A model generated the notes under the pieces. It ran no database searches. It worked only from the letters and a program-made list of their open reading frames with translations, and had not been told where the DNA came from. Of a stretch of DNA of 64,000 bases, positions 24,386-32,486 are shown in pieces. Position numbers and translations under genes: made by a program. Source of the stretch: Micromonospora_H sonneratiae. GTDB taxonomy: Bacteria > Actinomycetota > Actinomycetes > Mycobacteriales > Micromonosporaceae. Location: assembly GCF_042679305.1 (NCBI RefSeq), contig NZ_JBHTMP010000016.1, positions 62,001 to 126,000 on the forward strand, in the 5' to 3' direction. How positions within the stretch are numbered: the first letter of the stretch is position 1; every line of letters starts with the position of its first letter.

Positions 24386-25272
24386 CGGGCCACCTGCGTG
24401 TAGTAGTCGAGGAAGATTTCCTCGAGGGTCGGCTCGTGGACCTGCAACGCGGTCACGTCTGCCTGTGCGAGGGCCCGCAGTGCCGGGGCGGGTGAGCCGG
24501 TGAGGGTGAACCGTAGGCGGGCGGGGCCGACCTGTTCCACGGTCTCGATTCCGGCCACCCCGGTCAGGTCCGGCGCGGACCCGGAGAAGGTGACCTCGAC
24601 CTGGCTGCGGTGCAGCCGGCGTAGTTCGGCCACCCCGGCGACCTCGACCAGACGGCCGGCGCGCAGGATCGCCACCTGGTCGCACACCGCCTCGACCTCG
24701 GCGAGTTGATGGGAGCTGAGGAACACCGTCTGGCCCCGTTCGCGGGCCTGGGCGACGGCCGTCTGGAACTCCCGTTCCATCAACGGGTCCAGTCCGCTGG
24801 TCGGTTCGTCCAGCACCAGCAGCGGTGCCCGGGTCGCGAACGCGGCGACGAGGGCCACCTTCTGGCGGTTGCCGGTCGAGTAGGCCCGTCCCGGCTTGGA
24901 CAGGTCCAGGGTGAACCGTTCCACCAGTTCGTCGCGGTAGGTCCGGTCGACACCCGGCCCGATCCGGCCCAGCAGTTCCAGGGTCTCGGCACCGGTCAGG
25001 TCCGGCCAGAGGGCGACGTCGGCGGGGACGTACGCGATCGACCGGTGCACGGTCGCGACGTCGGCGACGTCGGTGTCGAAGATCCGCGCCTGGCCGGCGG
25101 TCGGCCGGGCCAGGCCGAGCAACAGCCGGATGGTGGTGGACTTGCCGGCACCGTTCGGCCCCAGGAAGCCGAAGACCCTGCCCGCTGGCACGGTCAGATC
25201 CAGCGCGTCGAGCGCGCACACCGACCCGTAGCGTTTGGTCAGACCGACGGTACGAATGGCAGGAACATGCAC
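24382..25272 (-). CDS. ABC exporter ATP-binding protein
   Basis: 296 residues from the GTG at 25272, which has GGAGG five bases upstream; a longer open frame lacks family similarity. Walker A is FLGPNGAGKSTTIRLLLGL. The signature region reads YSTGNRQKVALV in place of LSGGQ, as in this exporter subfamily. Walker B is LLVLDEPTSGLDP and the H-loop is FLSSHQLAEVEAVC. It is coupled to the permease and preceded on the same strand by a MarR gene 167 bases away. It closely resembles the ATPase at 25984, so the two exporters are paralogous. Confidence 0.92.
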   Translation of the reverse strand: MHVPAIRTVGLTKRYGSVCALDALDLTVPAGRVFGFLGPNGAGKSTTIRLLLGLARPTAGQARIFDTDVADVATVHRSIAYVPADVALWPDLTGAETLELLGRIGPGVDRTYRDELVERFTLDLSKPGRAYSTGNRQKVALVAAFATRAPLLVLDEPTSGLDPLMEREFQTAVAQARERGQTVFLSSHQLAEVEAVCDQVAILRAGRLVEVAGVAELRRLHRSQVEVTFSGSAPDLTGVAGIETVEQVGPARLRFTLTGSPAPALRALAQADVTALQVHEPTLEEIFLDYYTQVAR

Positions 25273-25370
25273 GGAAGCCTCCCTGATCGGCAAGGGACAT
25301 GACAGCCGACCAGACTTCCCGGCACACCAGGGCAGAGCGTACTCGTACAACGTCGATGTGTGGCAGGGGG

Positions 25371-25431
25371 ACCGACCCCGTCCCCAGTGGATTGGCGGGA
25401 TCTGCGAAATCCGCTCCGGGACGGGCCGGTC
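25371..25431 (-). terminator. Imperfect hairpin between the MarR and ABC genes
   Basis: ACCGACCCCGTCCC (25371-25384) faces GGGACGGGCCGGT (25418-25430) with one mismatch and a one-base bulge. It lies just after the MarR stop and could limit read-through into the ABC genes. Confidence 0.4.
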
Positions 25432-25439
25432 GTGCTGGC

Positions 25440-25895
25440 TCAGTCGCTGCTGTTCTGCTCGGCCTTCCAGCGATCGATCAGTTCGGGCAGTTCCTGCCAC
25501 AGGTAGGCGTAGAAGTCCCGCATCTCTGCCAATCGGTGCCCGCCGGGCGTCTCCGGGCCGGTGGCCGCGATACCCTCCTCGGCCGCGTCCATCATCACCT
25601 TCACCAACTGGTTCTGCCCGGACATGAGCGTGGCCCAGGCATGTTCGCGGAGCCGGAAGTGTTCCCGGCGGCTTCCTGGCGCGGGAACCTTCTCGATCAG
25701 TCCCACCCCGGTGAGCGCCTTGACCGAGGTGGACACGCTTCCTGAACTGATCCCCAGAACGTCAGCGAGTTCCCCGGCGGTCAGGGTGTCCTGGTCGGTG
25801 AAGAGCAGCGCGGCGAGCACGCGGGCGGTCATCCGCTGTAGTCCGCCCTGGGTCAGGGCGAGCGCCAGTCGTTCCGCCGGATCACTCAGGGCCAC
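25440..25895 (-). CDS. MarR-family transcriptional regulator
   Basis: 151 residues from the GTG at 25895, nine bases after AAGGAAGG; a TTG two codons earlier is possible. The winged helix reads LTAGELADVLGISSGSVSTSVKAL followed by GLIEKVPAPGSRREHFRL, the wing with its basic tip. Flanking helices form the dimer. It lies between two ABC exporters, one on each side and in opposite directions, and probably represses one or both until a substrate-like ligand binds. Confidence 0.88.
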   Translation of the reverse strand: MALSDPAERLALALTQGGLQRMTARVLAALLFTDQDTLTAGELADVLGISSGSVSTSVKALTGVGLIEKVPAPGSRREHFRLREHAWATLMSGQNQLVKVMMDAAEEGIAATGPETPGGHRLAEMRDFYAYLWQELPELIDRWKAEQNSSD

Positions 25896-25983
25896 TATCA
25901 AGATCCTTCCTTCGGTTTTCCTGACGAAATCTTAACGCCTCCGAACATTTGGAATTCTCTGAAATCTCGCTACTCTCGCGGAT

Positions 25984-26901
25984 ATGGGAGACGTGATTCG
26001 ACTAGAGAAACTGAGCAAGACGTACGGGGCCCGACGCGGGCTGGTCGACCTCGACCTGACGGTGACCGAGGGTGAGGTCTTCGGCTACCTCGGCCCGAAC
26101 GGCGCCGGAAAGTCCACCACCATCCGCCTGCTGCTCGACCTCATCCGGCCCACCGGGGGACGCGCCTGGCTGTTCGGCCGGGAGCCGCGCGAACATGCCG
26201 TCGACCTGCACCGTCGCATCGGCTACCTCGCCGGTGACTTCGTGGTCGACCCCCGCCAGCGCGTCGGCGAGTGCCTGACCTTCCTCGCCAGCCTGCGCGG
26301 CGGCGTCGCCAACGCCCGTATCGAGGAACTGGCCGCCCGCCTGGACCTCGACCTGTCCGCCCGGATCAAGGCACTGTCCAAGGGCAACCGGCAGAAGGTC
26401 GGGCTGGTCCAGGCCTTCATGCACCAGCCCGACCTGCTGATCCTCGACGAGCCGACCTCCGGGCTGGACCCACTGGTGCAGCAGACCTTCCTGGACCTGG
26501 TCCGGGAGGCTCGGGCCGCCGGCCAGACCGTCTTCATGTCCTCGCACATCATGACCGAGGTCGAGGCGGTCGCCGACCGCATCGGAATCGTCCGCGACGG
26601 TCGACTCGTCGCCCTCGACACCGTCGCCCGGCTCCGTGACCACGCCGCCCACCGCTTCGCGATCACCTTCGCCGGCCCGATCGACCATGCGGCCCTCGCT
26701 GCGCTGCCCGGAATCTCCGACCTGACCACAGACGGGCCGGTCGCCCGCTTCGCGCTCGCCACCGGCCCCGACGCGTTGATCCAGGTCCTGGCCCGCCACC
26801 GGGTGACCAGCCTGACCGCCAGCGCTCCCGACCTCGAAGAACTCTTCTTCACCTACTACCAGCCCACCCAGGCCGCCGCCCAGGAGACCACCCATGCCTA
26901 A
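25984..26901 (+). CDS. ABC exporter ATP-binding protein
   Basis: A 305-residue ATPase. Walker A is YLGPNGAGKSTTIRLLLDL, signature-like LSKGNRQKVGLV, Walker B LLILDEPTSGLDP, H-loop FMSSHIMTEVEAVADR. The ATG at 25984 starts GDVIRLEKLSKTYG at the usual family position. The C-terminal extension ends in LEELFFTYY, the same tail motif as in the paralogue at 24382 (LEEIFLDYY). It overlaps its permease gene by eight bases and is divergent from the MarR gene. Confidence 0.93.
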   Translation: MGDVIRLEKLSKTYGARRGLVDLDLTVTEGEVFGYLGPNGAGKSTTIRLLLDLIRPTGGRAWLFGREPREHAVDLHRRIGYLAGDFVVDPRQRVGECLTFLASLRGGVANARIEELAARLDLDLSARIKALSKGNRQKVGLVQAFMHQPDLLILDEPTSGLDPLVQQTFLDLVREARAAGQTVFMSSHIMTEVEAVADRIGIVRDGRLVALDTVARLRDHAAHRFAITFAGPIDHAALAALPGISDLTTDGPVARFALATGPDALIQVLARHRVTSLTASAPDLEELFFTYYQPTQAAAQETTHA

Positions 26902-27682
26902 CATCCTGACCAAGACCCTCTGGGACTCCCGCCGCAGCCTCATCGGCTTCGCCGTCGGCACCACCCTGGTCGGCACCATGTACGCGGGCTTCTACCCCCA
27001 GGTTGCCGACGGTGCCATGGGGCAGGCCGTCGAGGGTTTCTCCCCGGCCCTGCGAGACGCGCTCAACATGGAGGACATCGGCAGCGCCGCCGGATATCTC
27101 GGTTCCAGTGTCTTCGGCATCATCGTGCCCCTGATCGCCGTCATCTACGGCATCGCCACCGGCACCCGGGCCATCGCCGGTGACGAGGAAGCCGGCTACC
27201 TCGATCTGCTCCTCGCCCACCCGGTCAGCCGTACCCGGCTGCTGCTGCACCGTTTCGGTGCGCTCGCCGTCGGTGCGTTCGTCCTCGCCGGACTCGTGCT
27301 GCTGGCGATGCTGGCGATCCGTAACAGCGTCCAACTCGACAGCATCGGTGTCGACCGGTTCGCCGCCCAGTGTGTGGCGCTTGCGCTGCTGGCCACCCTC
27401 TTCGGTGCCGTCGCCATCACCCTCGGAGCCGCCACCGGCAGCCGGGCCGTCGCACTCGGCGGTAGCGCCACCGTCGGAGTCCTCGGGTACGCCGCCAACA
27501 CCTTTGCCGCCCAGATCGGTGCCGGCGGTGCCCGCTACGCCTCCCCGTTCCACTACTACATCGGCAACGAGCCACTCCGAAGCGGCTTCCAGTGGGTCGA
27601 CCTAGGCGTTCTCGCGGCGGCCATCGCCGTACTGGTGCTCCTCGCCATCACCGTCTTCAACCGTCGCGACCTCACCAGCTGA
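26894..27682 (+). CDS. ABC-2 exporter permease
   Basis: A 262-residue protein with six hydrophobic segments. The start at 26894 lies inside the end of the ATPase gene (eight-base overlap). The loop AGDEEAGYLDLLLAHPVSRTR between helices two and three is the coupling region and matches loops in the permease at 22745. With the upstream ATPase it forms an exporter of unknown substrate. It ends before a convergent esterase gene. Confidence 0.9.
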   Translation: MPNILTKTLWDSRRSLIGFAVGTTLVGTMYAGFYPQVADGAMGQAVEGFSPALRDALNMEDIGSAAGYLGSSVFGIIVPLIAVIYGIATGTRAIAGDEEAGYLDLLLAHPVSRTRLLLHRFGALAVGAFVLAGLVLLAMLAIRNSVQLDSIGVDRFAAQCVALALLATLFGAVAITLGAATGSRAVALGGSATVGVLGYAANTFAAQIGAGGARYASPFHYYIGNEPLRSGFQWVDLGVLAAAIAVLVLLAITVFNRRDLTS

Positions 27683-27761
27683 CCCCACGCAAGCAGATCC
27701 GCCGCCGGCCGGCGTGGACAGCCACGTCGGGTGGGAGAACATGCCGGCAGACGGCTGGCGG

Positions 27762-29264
27762 TCAGTAGACGCCGTCCCAGATGGTCCGCTCGGCCGGCTG
27801 TGGGTCGGGCACGACCCCGGATGTGGTGTCGAAGCGCATCACCGGCCGGTTGGCGAGGTCGTACCCGGCCCAGCCCGGATCGCCGTGCCGGGCGAAAGCG
27901 ATCCAACTGGCATGCATGGTGTCGGCGAGCGCCTGCGGAGGCTGGGTACCGGTGAGTTTCTGGGACAGCGGGGAGTCCAGCAGGTCGAAGACGAACGGAA
28001 CCTCCAGGAAGTGGCAGGCACCGAGGAGCCCGTCGAATCGGGGGGAGCGCCAGGCGAACTCGTACACGTAGGTGTTCGAGGAGGTGCCGGCTCTGGCTTT
28101 GGCCAGGCGGTAGGCCGGGATGCGGTACCACCAGTCGCGCTGCAACAGCGAGAGCAGGTCGCCGGGACCGGTACCCGGGTTGGCCGCACGATAGACGTCC
28201 AGGGCCTGCTCCACCGGGAGTCCGTACAGCTTCATGGCCATGACCAGGTCGTCGTCGGTGATGGTGTCGAGCAGCCCGAACGGCACCAGCGACAGTCTTC
28301 CCTCCTCCGCGTTGGTGCCGACCAGGACGTCGACGTCCGCGCCGACGCCGGCCCGGATGGCGTCGATCGGCCGTGCCGGGAGGATCCGCCCGTCGACGAC
28401 CGGCTGCCAGGCGGTCACGCGGGCACCGGGCTCGCCGTTCCAGCGTCGGGGATCGGGGTACGGCGCCAACCGTGCCATCACCGCGTTCTGCGCGTCGAGC
28501 AGCCGCTCGATGTCCACGATGGCGATCGCGTCCCGGGTTGGTGGGACGCCCAGCTCGGCTGCCAGCACCCGGCCGACGTGCTGTGCGGTCTCCGGTGCGA
28601 ATACCGTGTTCCCGGCTCCGCTCTGCATGATGGCCCGCCGGAACAGCCCGTGGGCGGCCGGCATGGTGAGCAGGATGCCGACCGACATCGCCCCGGACGA
28701 CTCCCCGAAGATGGTGACGTTGTCGGGGTCGCCGCCGAAGGCGGCGATGTTCTCGCGTACCCAGTGCAGGGCGGCGATCTGGTCGAGCAGTCCGAGGTTG
28801 ACGACGCCGTCGCCCAGGTCGACGAAGCCCTCCACACCGAGTCGGTAGTTGAGGCTCACGAAGACGACGTCGTCGCGGGCGAACCGGCTGCCGTTGTAGA
28901 TGATGCCGCTGCCCCCGTCGAACCCGCCGCCGTGCAGCCACACCATGACCGGTTGCCGTACCTGGCCCAGGTCACCGGACCAGACGTTGAGGTTGAGGCA
29001 GTCCTCGCCGGGGACGGTGGGGTAGAAGCCGTCCATGCCCGGCGGAAACGGGAACTGCGGCTGGGGCGCGGTGGGGCCGAAGTCGACAGCCGGGCGGATG
29101 CCGGTCCACGGGGTGACCCGCTGCGGTGGGCGCAGGCGGTCGGGGCCGAACGGTGCTTTGGCGTAGGGGATGCCCTTGAAGGTGTGGATTCGGCCGCGGG
29201 TGCTGCCCCGAACGGTGCCGTGTCGGGTTCTGACGGTGGCGTGCGTACACGTCACGTCGATCAC
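27762..29264 (-). CDS. Type-B carboxylesterase
   Basis: 500 residues from the GTG at 29264, which overlaps the stop of the membrane-protein gene (GTGA). Family features: GRIHTFKGIPYAKAPFG, the disulfide-region motif EDCLNLNVW, oxyanion hole WLHGGGFDGGSG, and nucleophile elbow FGESSGAMS with the catalytic Ser. A His in ACHFLEVPFVF is the catalytic base. No signal peptide is seen, so it is cytoplasmic. It hydrolyses carboxylic esters. With its membrane partner it is probably controlled by the divergent TetR regulator through the paired dyads. Confidence 0.92.
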   Translation of the reverse strand: MIDVTCTHATVRTRHGTVRGSTRGRIHTFKGIPYAKAPFGPDRLRPPQRVTPWTGIRPAVDFGPTAPQPQFPFPPGMDGFYPTVPGEDCLNLNVWSGDLGQVRQPVMVWLHGGGFDGGSGIIYNGSRFARDDVVFVSLNYRLGVEGFVDLGDGVVNLGLLDQIAALHWVRENIAAFGGDPDNVTIFGESSGAMSVGILLTMPAAHGLFRRAIMQSGAGNTVFAPETAQHVGRVLAAELGVPPTRDAIAIVDIERLLDAQNAVMARLAPYPDPRRWNGEPGARVTAWQPVVDGRILPARPIDAIRAGVGADVDVLVGTNAEEGRLSLVPFGLLDTITDDDLVMAMKLYGLPVEQALDVYRAANPGTGPGDLLSLLQRDWWYRIPAYRLAKARAGTSSNTYVYEFAWRSPRFDGLLGACHFLEVPFVFDLLDSPLSQKLTGTQPPQALADTMHASWIAFARHGDPGWAGYDLANRPVMRFDTTSGVVPDPQPAERTIWDGVY

Positions 29265-29749
29265 GACCGTGGGTGGGTAGGGGTGGGGGTGGCACCGGAG
29301 GGCTGGCCACGCCAGAGCAGGACGACCGCCACCAGCCCCACCAGCACGGGAAGCAGGCCGGGAACGCTGTACCGGGCCGGAATGACGTTGTCGTACGCGC
29401 CGCCGGTGAAGGTCAGGTTGAGCAGGGCGGTGCCGGCACCCAGGGCGAACATGACGGTGCTGACCGTCCGGGCCCAGTTCGCGCGCCGGGTGACGCCCAG
29501 GATCGTCCACAGCCAGCCGGCGATGCCGAGTACGCCGACGATGACCAGGTAGCCGGCGATGGCGTTGCGGTCGAGGGCCACCGTCGCGGCGGGCCAGTCG
29601 GGGTACGCGGTGCGTACGTGGTCGGTGAGGGAGTCGACGGTGACCAGGTCGATCAGCGGTACGAGGGTGGTGATCGCGGTCAGTGCCAGCCCGGCGTACA
29701 TGACGACCGGGCGTCGGTCAGCCGATGGTGGTGGGTTGGTCGACGGCAC
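29261..29749 (-). CDS. Four-helix membrane protein of unknown function
   Basis: 162 residues from the GTG at 29749 (GGAGG six bases upstream). Four membrane helices can be seen, around residues 16-36, 65-85, 95-113 and 130-147, with a 25-residue extracytoplasmic loop after the first. No motif I recognise. It is co-translated with the esterase (GTGA overlap) and lies downstream of a two-site TetR-type operator. A role in the same detoxification or lipid response is only an inference from context. Confidence 0.75.
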   Translation of the reverse strand: MPSTNPPPSADRRPVVMYAGLALTAITTLVPLIDLVTVDSLTDHVRTAYPDWPAATVALDRNAIAGYLVIVGVLGIAGWLWTILGVTRRANWARTVSTVMFALGAGTALLNLTFTGGAYDNVIPARYSVPGLLPVLVGLVAVVLLWRGQPSGATPTPTHPRS

Positions 29750-29793
29750 GTTCTTCCTCCGGGTAGGGCAGGCGGGATCATCCGGTCCCGCCG

Positions 29794-29855
29794 GACGATT
29801 CTTACGTCGTAAGTTATGTCTGTCCCCACGGTAGGCTTACGATGTAAGAATCGTC
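29794..29855. promoter_or_regulatory. Paired palindromic TetR operators
   Basis: CTTACGTCGTAAG (29801-29813) is a perfect palindrome, and CTTACGATGTAAG (29836-29848) a near-perfect one. They are also the inner parts of a larger inverted repeat: GACGATTCTTACGTCGTAAG at 29794-29813 and its mirror at 29836-29855 match at 19 of 20 positions. The block separates the divergent TetR gene (29872) and the membrane-protein/esterase operon (29749), so one regulator could control both. Confidence 0.8.
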
Positions 29856-29871
29856 AACCGTGGGAGGCGCC

Positions 29872-30519
29872 GTGGCCGGTCGTACCCGTGGCCAGCGGGC
29901 GGGACTGACCCGCGAAGCCGTACTCGAAGCAGCCATGACGCTGGCCGACCGGGAGGGACTGGCCGCGCTGTCGATGCGTCGGCTCGGTGCCGAACTGGGC
30001 GTCGAGGCGATGACCCTCTACCACCACGTGGCCAGCAAGGATGCGCTGCTGGACGGGCTGGTCGAGCGACTCTTCGCCGAGGCCGCCCCGCCGTGGTTCA
30101 CCGGCCTGTCGTGGCGGGAGGGAATGCGCGGTTACGCGTATTCCCTCCGGGCGGCCCTGCTGGCACACCCGAACGTGGTACCGCTCGTCGTGTCCCGGCC
30201 GGCGATGACACCGCAGAACCTGCGGATCATGGAGGACGGGCTCGGGGCGCTGACTACGGCGGGCTTCCCGCTGGACGCGGCGCTGGACGCGGTGTACTCG
30301 CTGTCCGACTTCGTGGTGGGACACGTGGCCACCCAGCGAAGTGCCACGAGCGCCGAAGCACGGGTGGTGCCCGTCTCCGTGCCGGACCCCGAGCGGTTCC
30401 CGCTACTCGCCGAGGCGGTACGCGCGCAGCAACGCCTCGGGCCGAACACCCGGTTCGACTTCGCGCTCGACGCGATGCTGTCCGGATTCGAGGCGGCCCG
30501 CACCCAGGACGGCAGGTAG
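29872..30519 (+). CDS. TetR/AcrR regulator with TetR_C-type ligand domain
   Basis: About 215 residues from the GTG at 29872 (GGGAGG upstream); a GTG at 29860 is the alternative. The HTH reads LTREAVLEAAMTLADREGLAA, MRRLGAELGVEAMTLYHHV and SKDALLDGLVERL. This is the tetracycline-repressor subtype with Tyr-His-His in the recognition helix. The C-terminal domain is helical (TetR_C_1-like). It stands divergent from the membrane-protein/esterase operon, with two matching palindromes between. Confidence 0.92.
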   Translation: MAGRTRGQRAGLTREAVLEAAMTLADREGLAALSMRRLGAELGVEAMTLYHHVASKDALLDGLVERLFAEAAPPWFTGLSWREGMRGYAYSLRAALLAHPNVVPLVVSRPAMTPQNLRIMEDGLGALTTAGFPLDAALDAVYSLSDFVVGHVATQRSATSAEARVVPVSVPDPERFPLLAEAVRAQQRLGPNTRFDFALDAMLSGFEAARTQDGR

Positions 30520-30552
30520 TCTCTGTTCCTCCTGGGGAGGAGTTCGAAGAAC

Positions 30553-31329
30553 GTGGCACGCAGGCGTGACCCGGCCACCGGACCGGTACGGGTGCTCGTG
30601 GTCGGTGACGTCCACGGCGAGTTCGAGTTGCTGGCCGAATGGTCGGCCGCGTACCGCAGATCGCACGGGCCACTGGATGCCATCCTGGCCGTTGGCGACG
30701 TCGAGCCCAACCGCGACGAGGTCGACGCGGCCGGCGTGTACGGCCCCGCGAAGTACCGCAAGCTCGGTGACTTTCCGCTGGTCCTGGACGGACTGCTCGA
30801 CCTGGGCGCCCCGCTCTACTTCATCGGCGGGAACCACGAACCCTGGCCGGCCCTGGACGAGGCCGGTCCCGGTTGGTGGAGCGACGGAGCGTACTTCCTC
30901 GGCCGGTCGGGCGTGACCGACGTCGTGGGCCTGCGGGTCGCCTACCTCTCCGGCATCTACTCGGCCCGGATCACCGACACCGCGAAGGCACGGCGGGAGT
31001 CCATCAGGGACCGTACCTACTACACCGGCGACGAGGTGGCCCGGGTGGAACGGGCGGCTGGCCGTACCGGGCAGGTCGACATCCTGCTCACCCACGACTG
31101 GCCGTCGGACATCACCGAACCGATCCGGGACCGCTCGGTAGGCCGTCCCGAACTGCGGAGGCTCTGTCAGCGCATCCGGCCACGGTTGCACCTCTGCGGC
31201 CACATGCACCATCGGCACCGGGCGCTCGTCGGGTCGACGGAGGTCGTCTGCCTCGGCCATATCAAGTCCGGTGCGGATGCGTTCGTCGTCGTCGAACGCG
31301 ATCCTGATGGCAACCTCGCGCTCGTCTGA
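30553..31329 (+). CDS. Calcineurin-like metallophosphoesterase
   Basis: A 258-residue protein starting at the GTG at 30553. All metal-binding blocks are present in order: VVGDVHG (D-x-H), AVGDVEPN (GD in place of GDxxD), FIGGNHEPW (GNHE), LLTHDWPSD and CGHMHHRH. The GGNHEPW/CGHMH combination and the absence of a signal peptide resemble the DBR1/CWF19-like group of phosphoesterases. It hydrolyses phosphoesters with two metal ions. The natural substrate is not evident. It follows the TetR gene by 33 bases and may be co-transcribed. Confidence 0.88.
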   Translation: MARRRDPATGPVRVLVVGDVHGEFELLAEWSAAYRRSHGPLDAILAVGDVEPNRDEVDAAGVYGPAKYRKLGDFPLVLDGLLDLGAPLYFIGGNHEPWPALDEAGPGWWSDGAYFLGRSGVTDVVGLRVAYLSGIYSARITDTAKARRESIRDRTYYTGDEVARVERAAGRTGQVDILLTHDWPSDITEPIRDRSVGRPELRRLCQRIRPRLHLCGHMHHRHRALVGSTEVVCLGHIKSGADAFVVVERDPDGNLALV

Positions 31330-31386
31330 CACTGCCTCGTCCGACACTGCATACAAACATCGAAAGGTCGAAAGGGGAGGGTGACG

Positions 31387-32313
31387 GTGCGGCACCATCC
31401 GTCGGCGAACCATCCTGGGCCAGCAGTCGATGTCCCGCCACCGCTCGGGCAGCTGTACGGCGTCGGCGGACGGCGGCTGATGCTGCACCGCAGCGGCTCA
31501 GGTGGTCCGGCCGTGGTGTTCCTGCCCGGGGCGGGCATGGTCGGTCTGGACTATCTCAACATCCACGACCGGGTCGCTGAATTCACGACCTCGGTGCTCT
31601 ACGACCGGGCGGGTACCGGGTGGAGCGAGCCCGCGGACCTGCCCCGGTCCGCCGCCGAGGTCACCGACGAACTTCGGGAGTTGCTGGTCACCGCTGGCGT
31701 GCCCGCACCCTATCTGCTGGTCGGCCACTCGCTGGGCGGTGCCTACGCCCGCCACTACGCGCAGCGCTTCTCCGACGAGGTGGCCGGACTGCTCCTGCTC
31801 GACCCCATCCACGAGGACTTTGTCGCTCACCTGCCGAGGCAACTCCCCGAGACACGGCGACCAGCGGGCGAACAGCCGCCGGCCGAGCCGACCGAAGACT
31901 TCGTCCAGCTCTACCGTGGCCTGCTCGGGCAGCGGTTGGCGGGATGGCCGGAGGAGGTCCGGCAGCCGCTCGTCGAGCGACACCTCGCCTCGTGGCGGAC
32001 ACCTGCACAGGAGACGGCCAACATCGACGACGAGATCCACGCCGAACTGCGGCAGGCGGGAGCCAACCCCGACCTGCCCCTGATCGTGCTCACCGTCACC
32101 GGAGGCGACCGGTACCACACGAATCCCGACCGCAGGCGGGTCGAGCCCGGCTGGAACGTCATCAAACTCGTCGTCCACGCGGCGCTGGCCGGATCGGTCC
32201 CGCGCGGCCAGCATCGCGTGCTCGACGATGCCGGCCACAGCGGACTCCACGTCGATCGCCCGGACGCCGTACTCCAGGCGATCCAGGACCTCCTTGCCCA
32301 GACGGCCGACTGA
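31387..32313 (+). CDS. Alpha/beta hydrolase
   Basis: 308 residues. The GTG at 31387 has GGGGAGG six bases upstream, whereas the GTG at 31381 would have no spacing, so 31387 is preferred. Oxyanion strand VVFLPGAGMVGLDY, nucleophile elbow LLVGHSLGGAYAR (catalytic Ser), acid LLLLDPIHEDF region and a late His in DDAGHSGLHVDRPD. It is a cytoplasmic hydrolase of the haloalkane dehalogenase/esterase fold with unknown substrate. It is followed by an inverted-repeat element that is probably its terminator. Confidence 0.88.
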   Translation: MRHHPSANHPGPAVDVPPPLGQLYGVGGRRLMLHRSGSGGPAVVFLPGAGMVGLDYLNIHDRVAEFTTSVLYDRAGTGWSEPADLPRSAAEVTDELRELLVTAGVPAPYLLVGHSLGGAYARHYAQRFSDEVAGLLLLDPIHEDFVAHLPRQLPETRRPAGEQPPAEPTEDFVQLYRGLLGQRLAGWPEEVRQPLVERHLASWRTPAQETANIDDEIHAELRQAGANPDLPLIVLTVTGGDRYHTNPDRRRVEPGWNVIKLVVHAALAGSVPRGQHRVLDDAGHSGLHVDRPDAVLQAIQDLLAQTAD

Positions 32314-32342
32314 TGCTCGGCGCGGCTGAAGCCGTTGCTGTT

Positions 32343-32449
32343 CCTGTCGAGCTGGGTGCACAACCGGGGCGGGAATCCCGATCTGCTACGCGTAGTGGGT
32401 TGCGGCTGCCGACGAGACAGCGGTGGCACAGCCGAGGCAGCTCGACAGG
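32343..32449. repeat. Second copy of the TGTCGAGCTGGGTGC inverted-repeat element
   Basis: CCTGTCGAGCTG (32343-32354) mirrors CAGCTCGACAGG (32438-32449) perfectly. Inside is a CTACGCGTAG palindrome. The arms match those of the 19219-19466 element (CTGTCGAGCTGGGTGC then GGCAGCTCGACAG). It lies between two convergent genes and may act as a terminator. Confidence 0.65.
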
Positions 32450-32486
32450 TTGCCGAACGATGGTCACAGGCGGCTGACGAGGCTGC

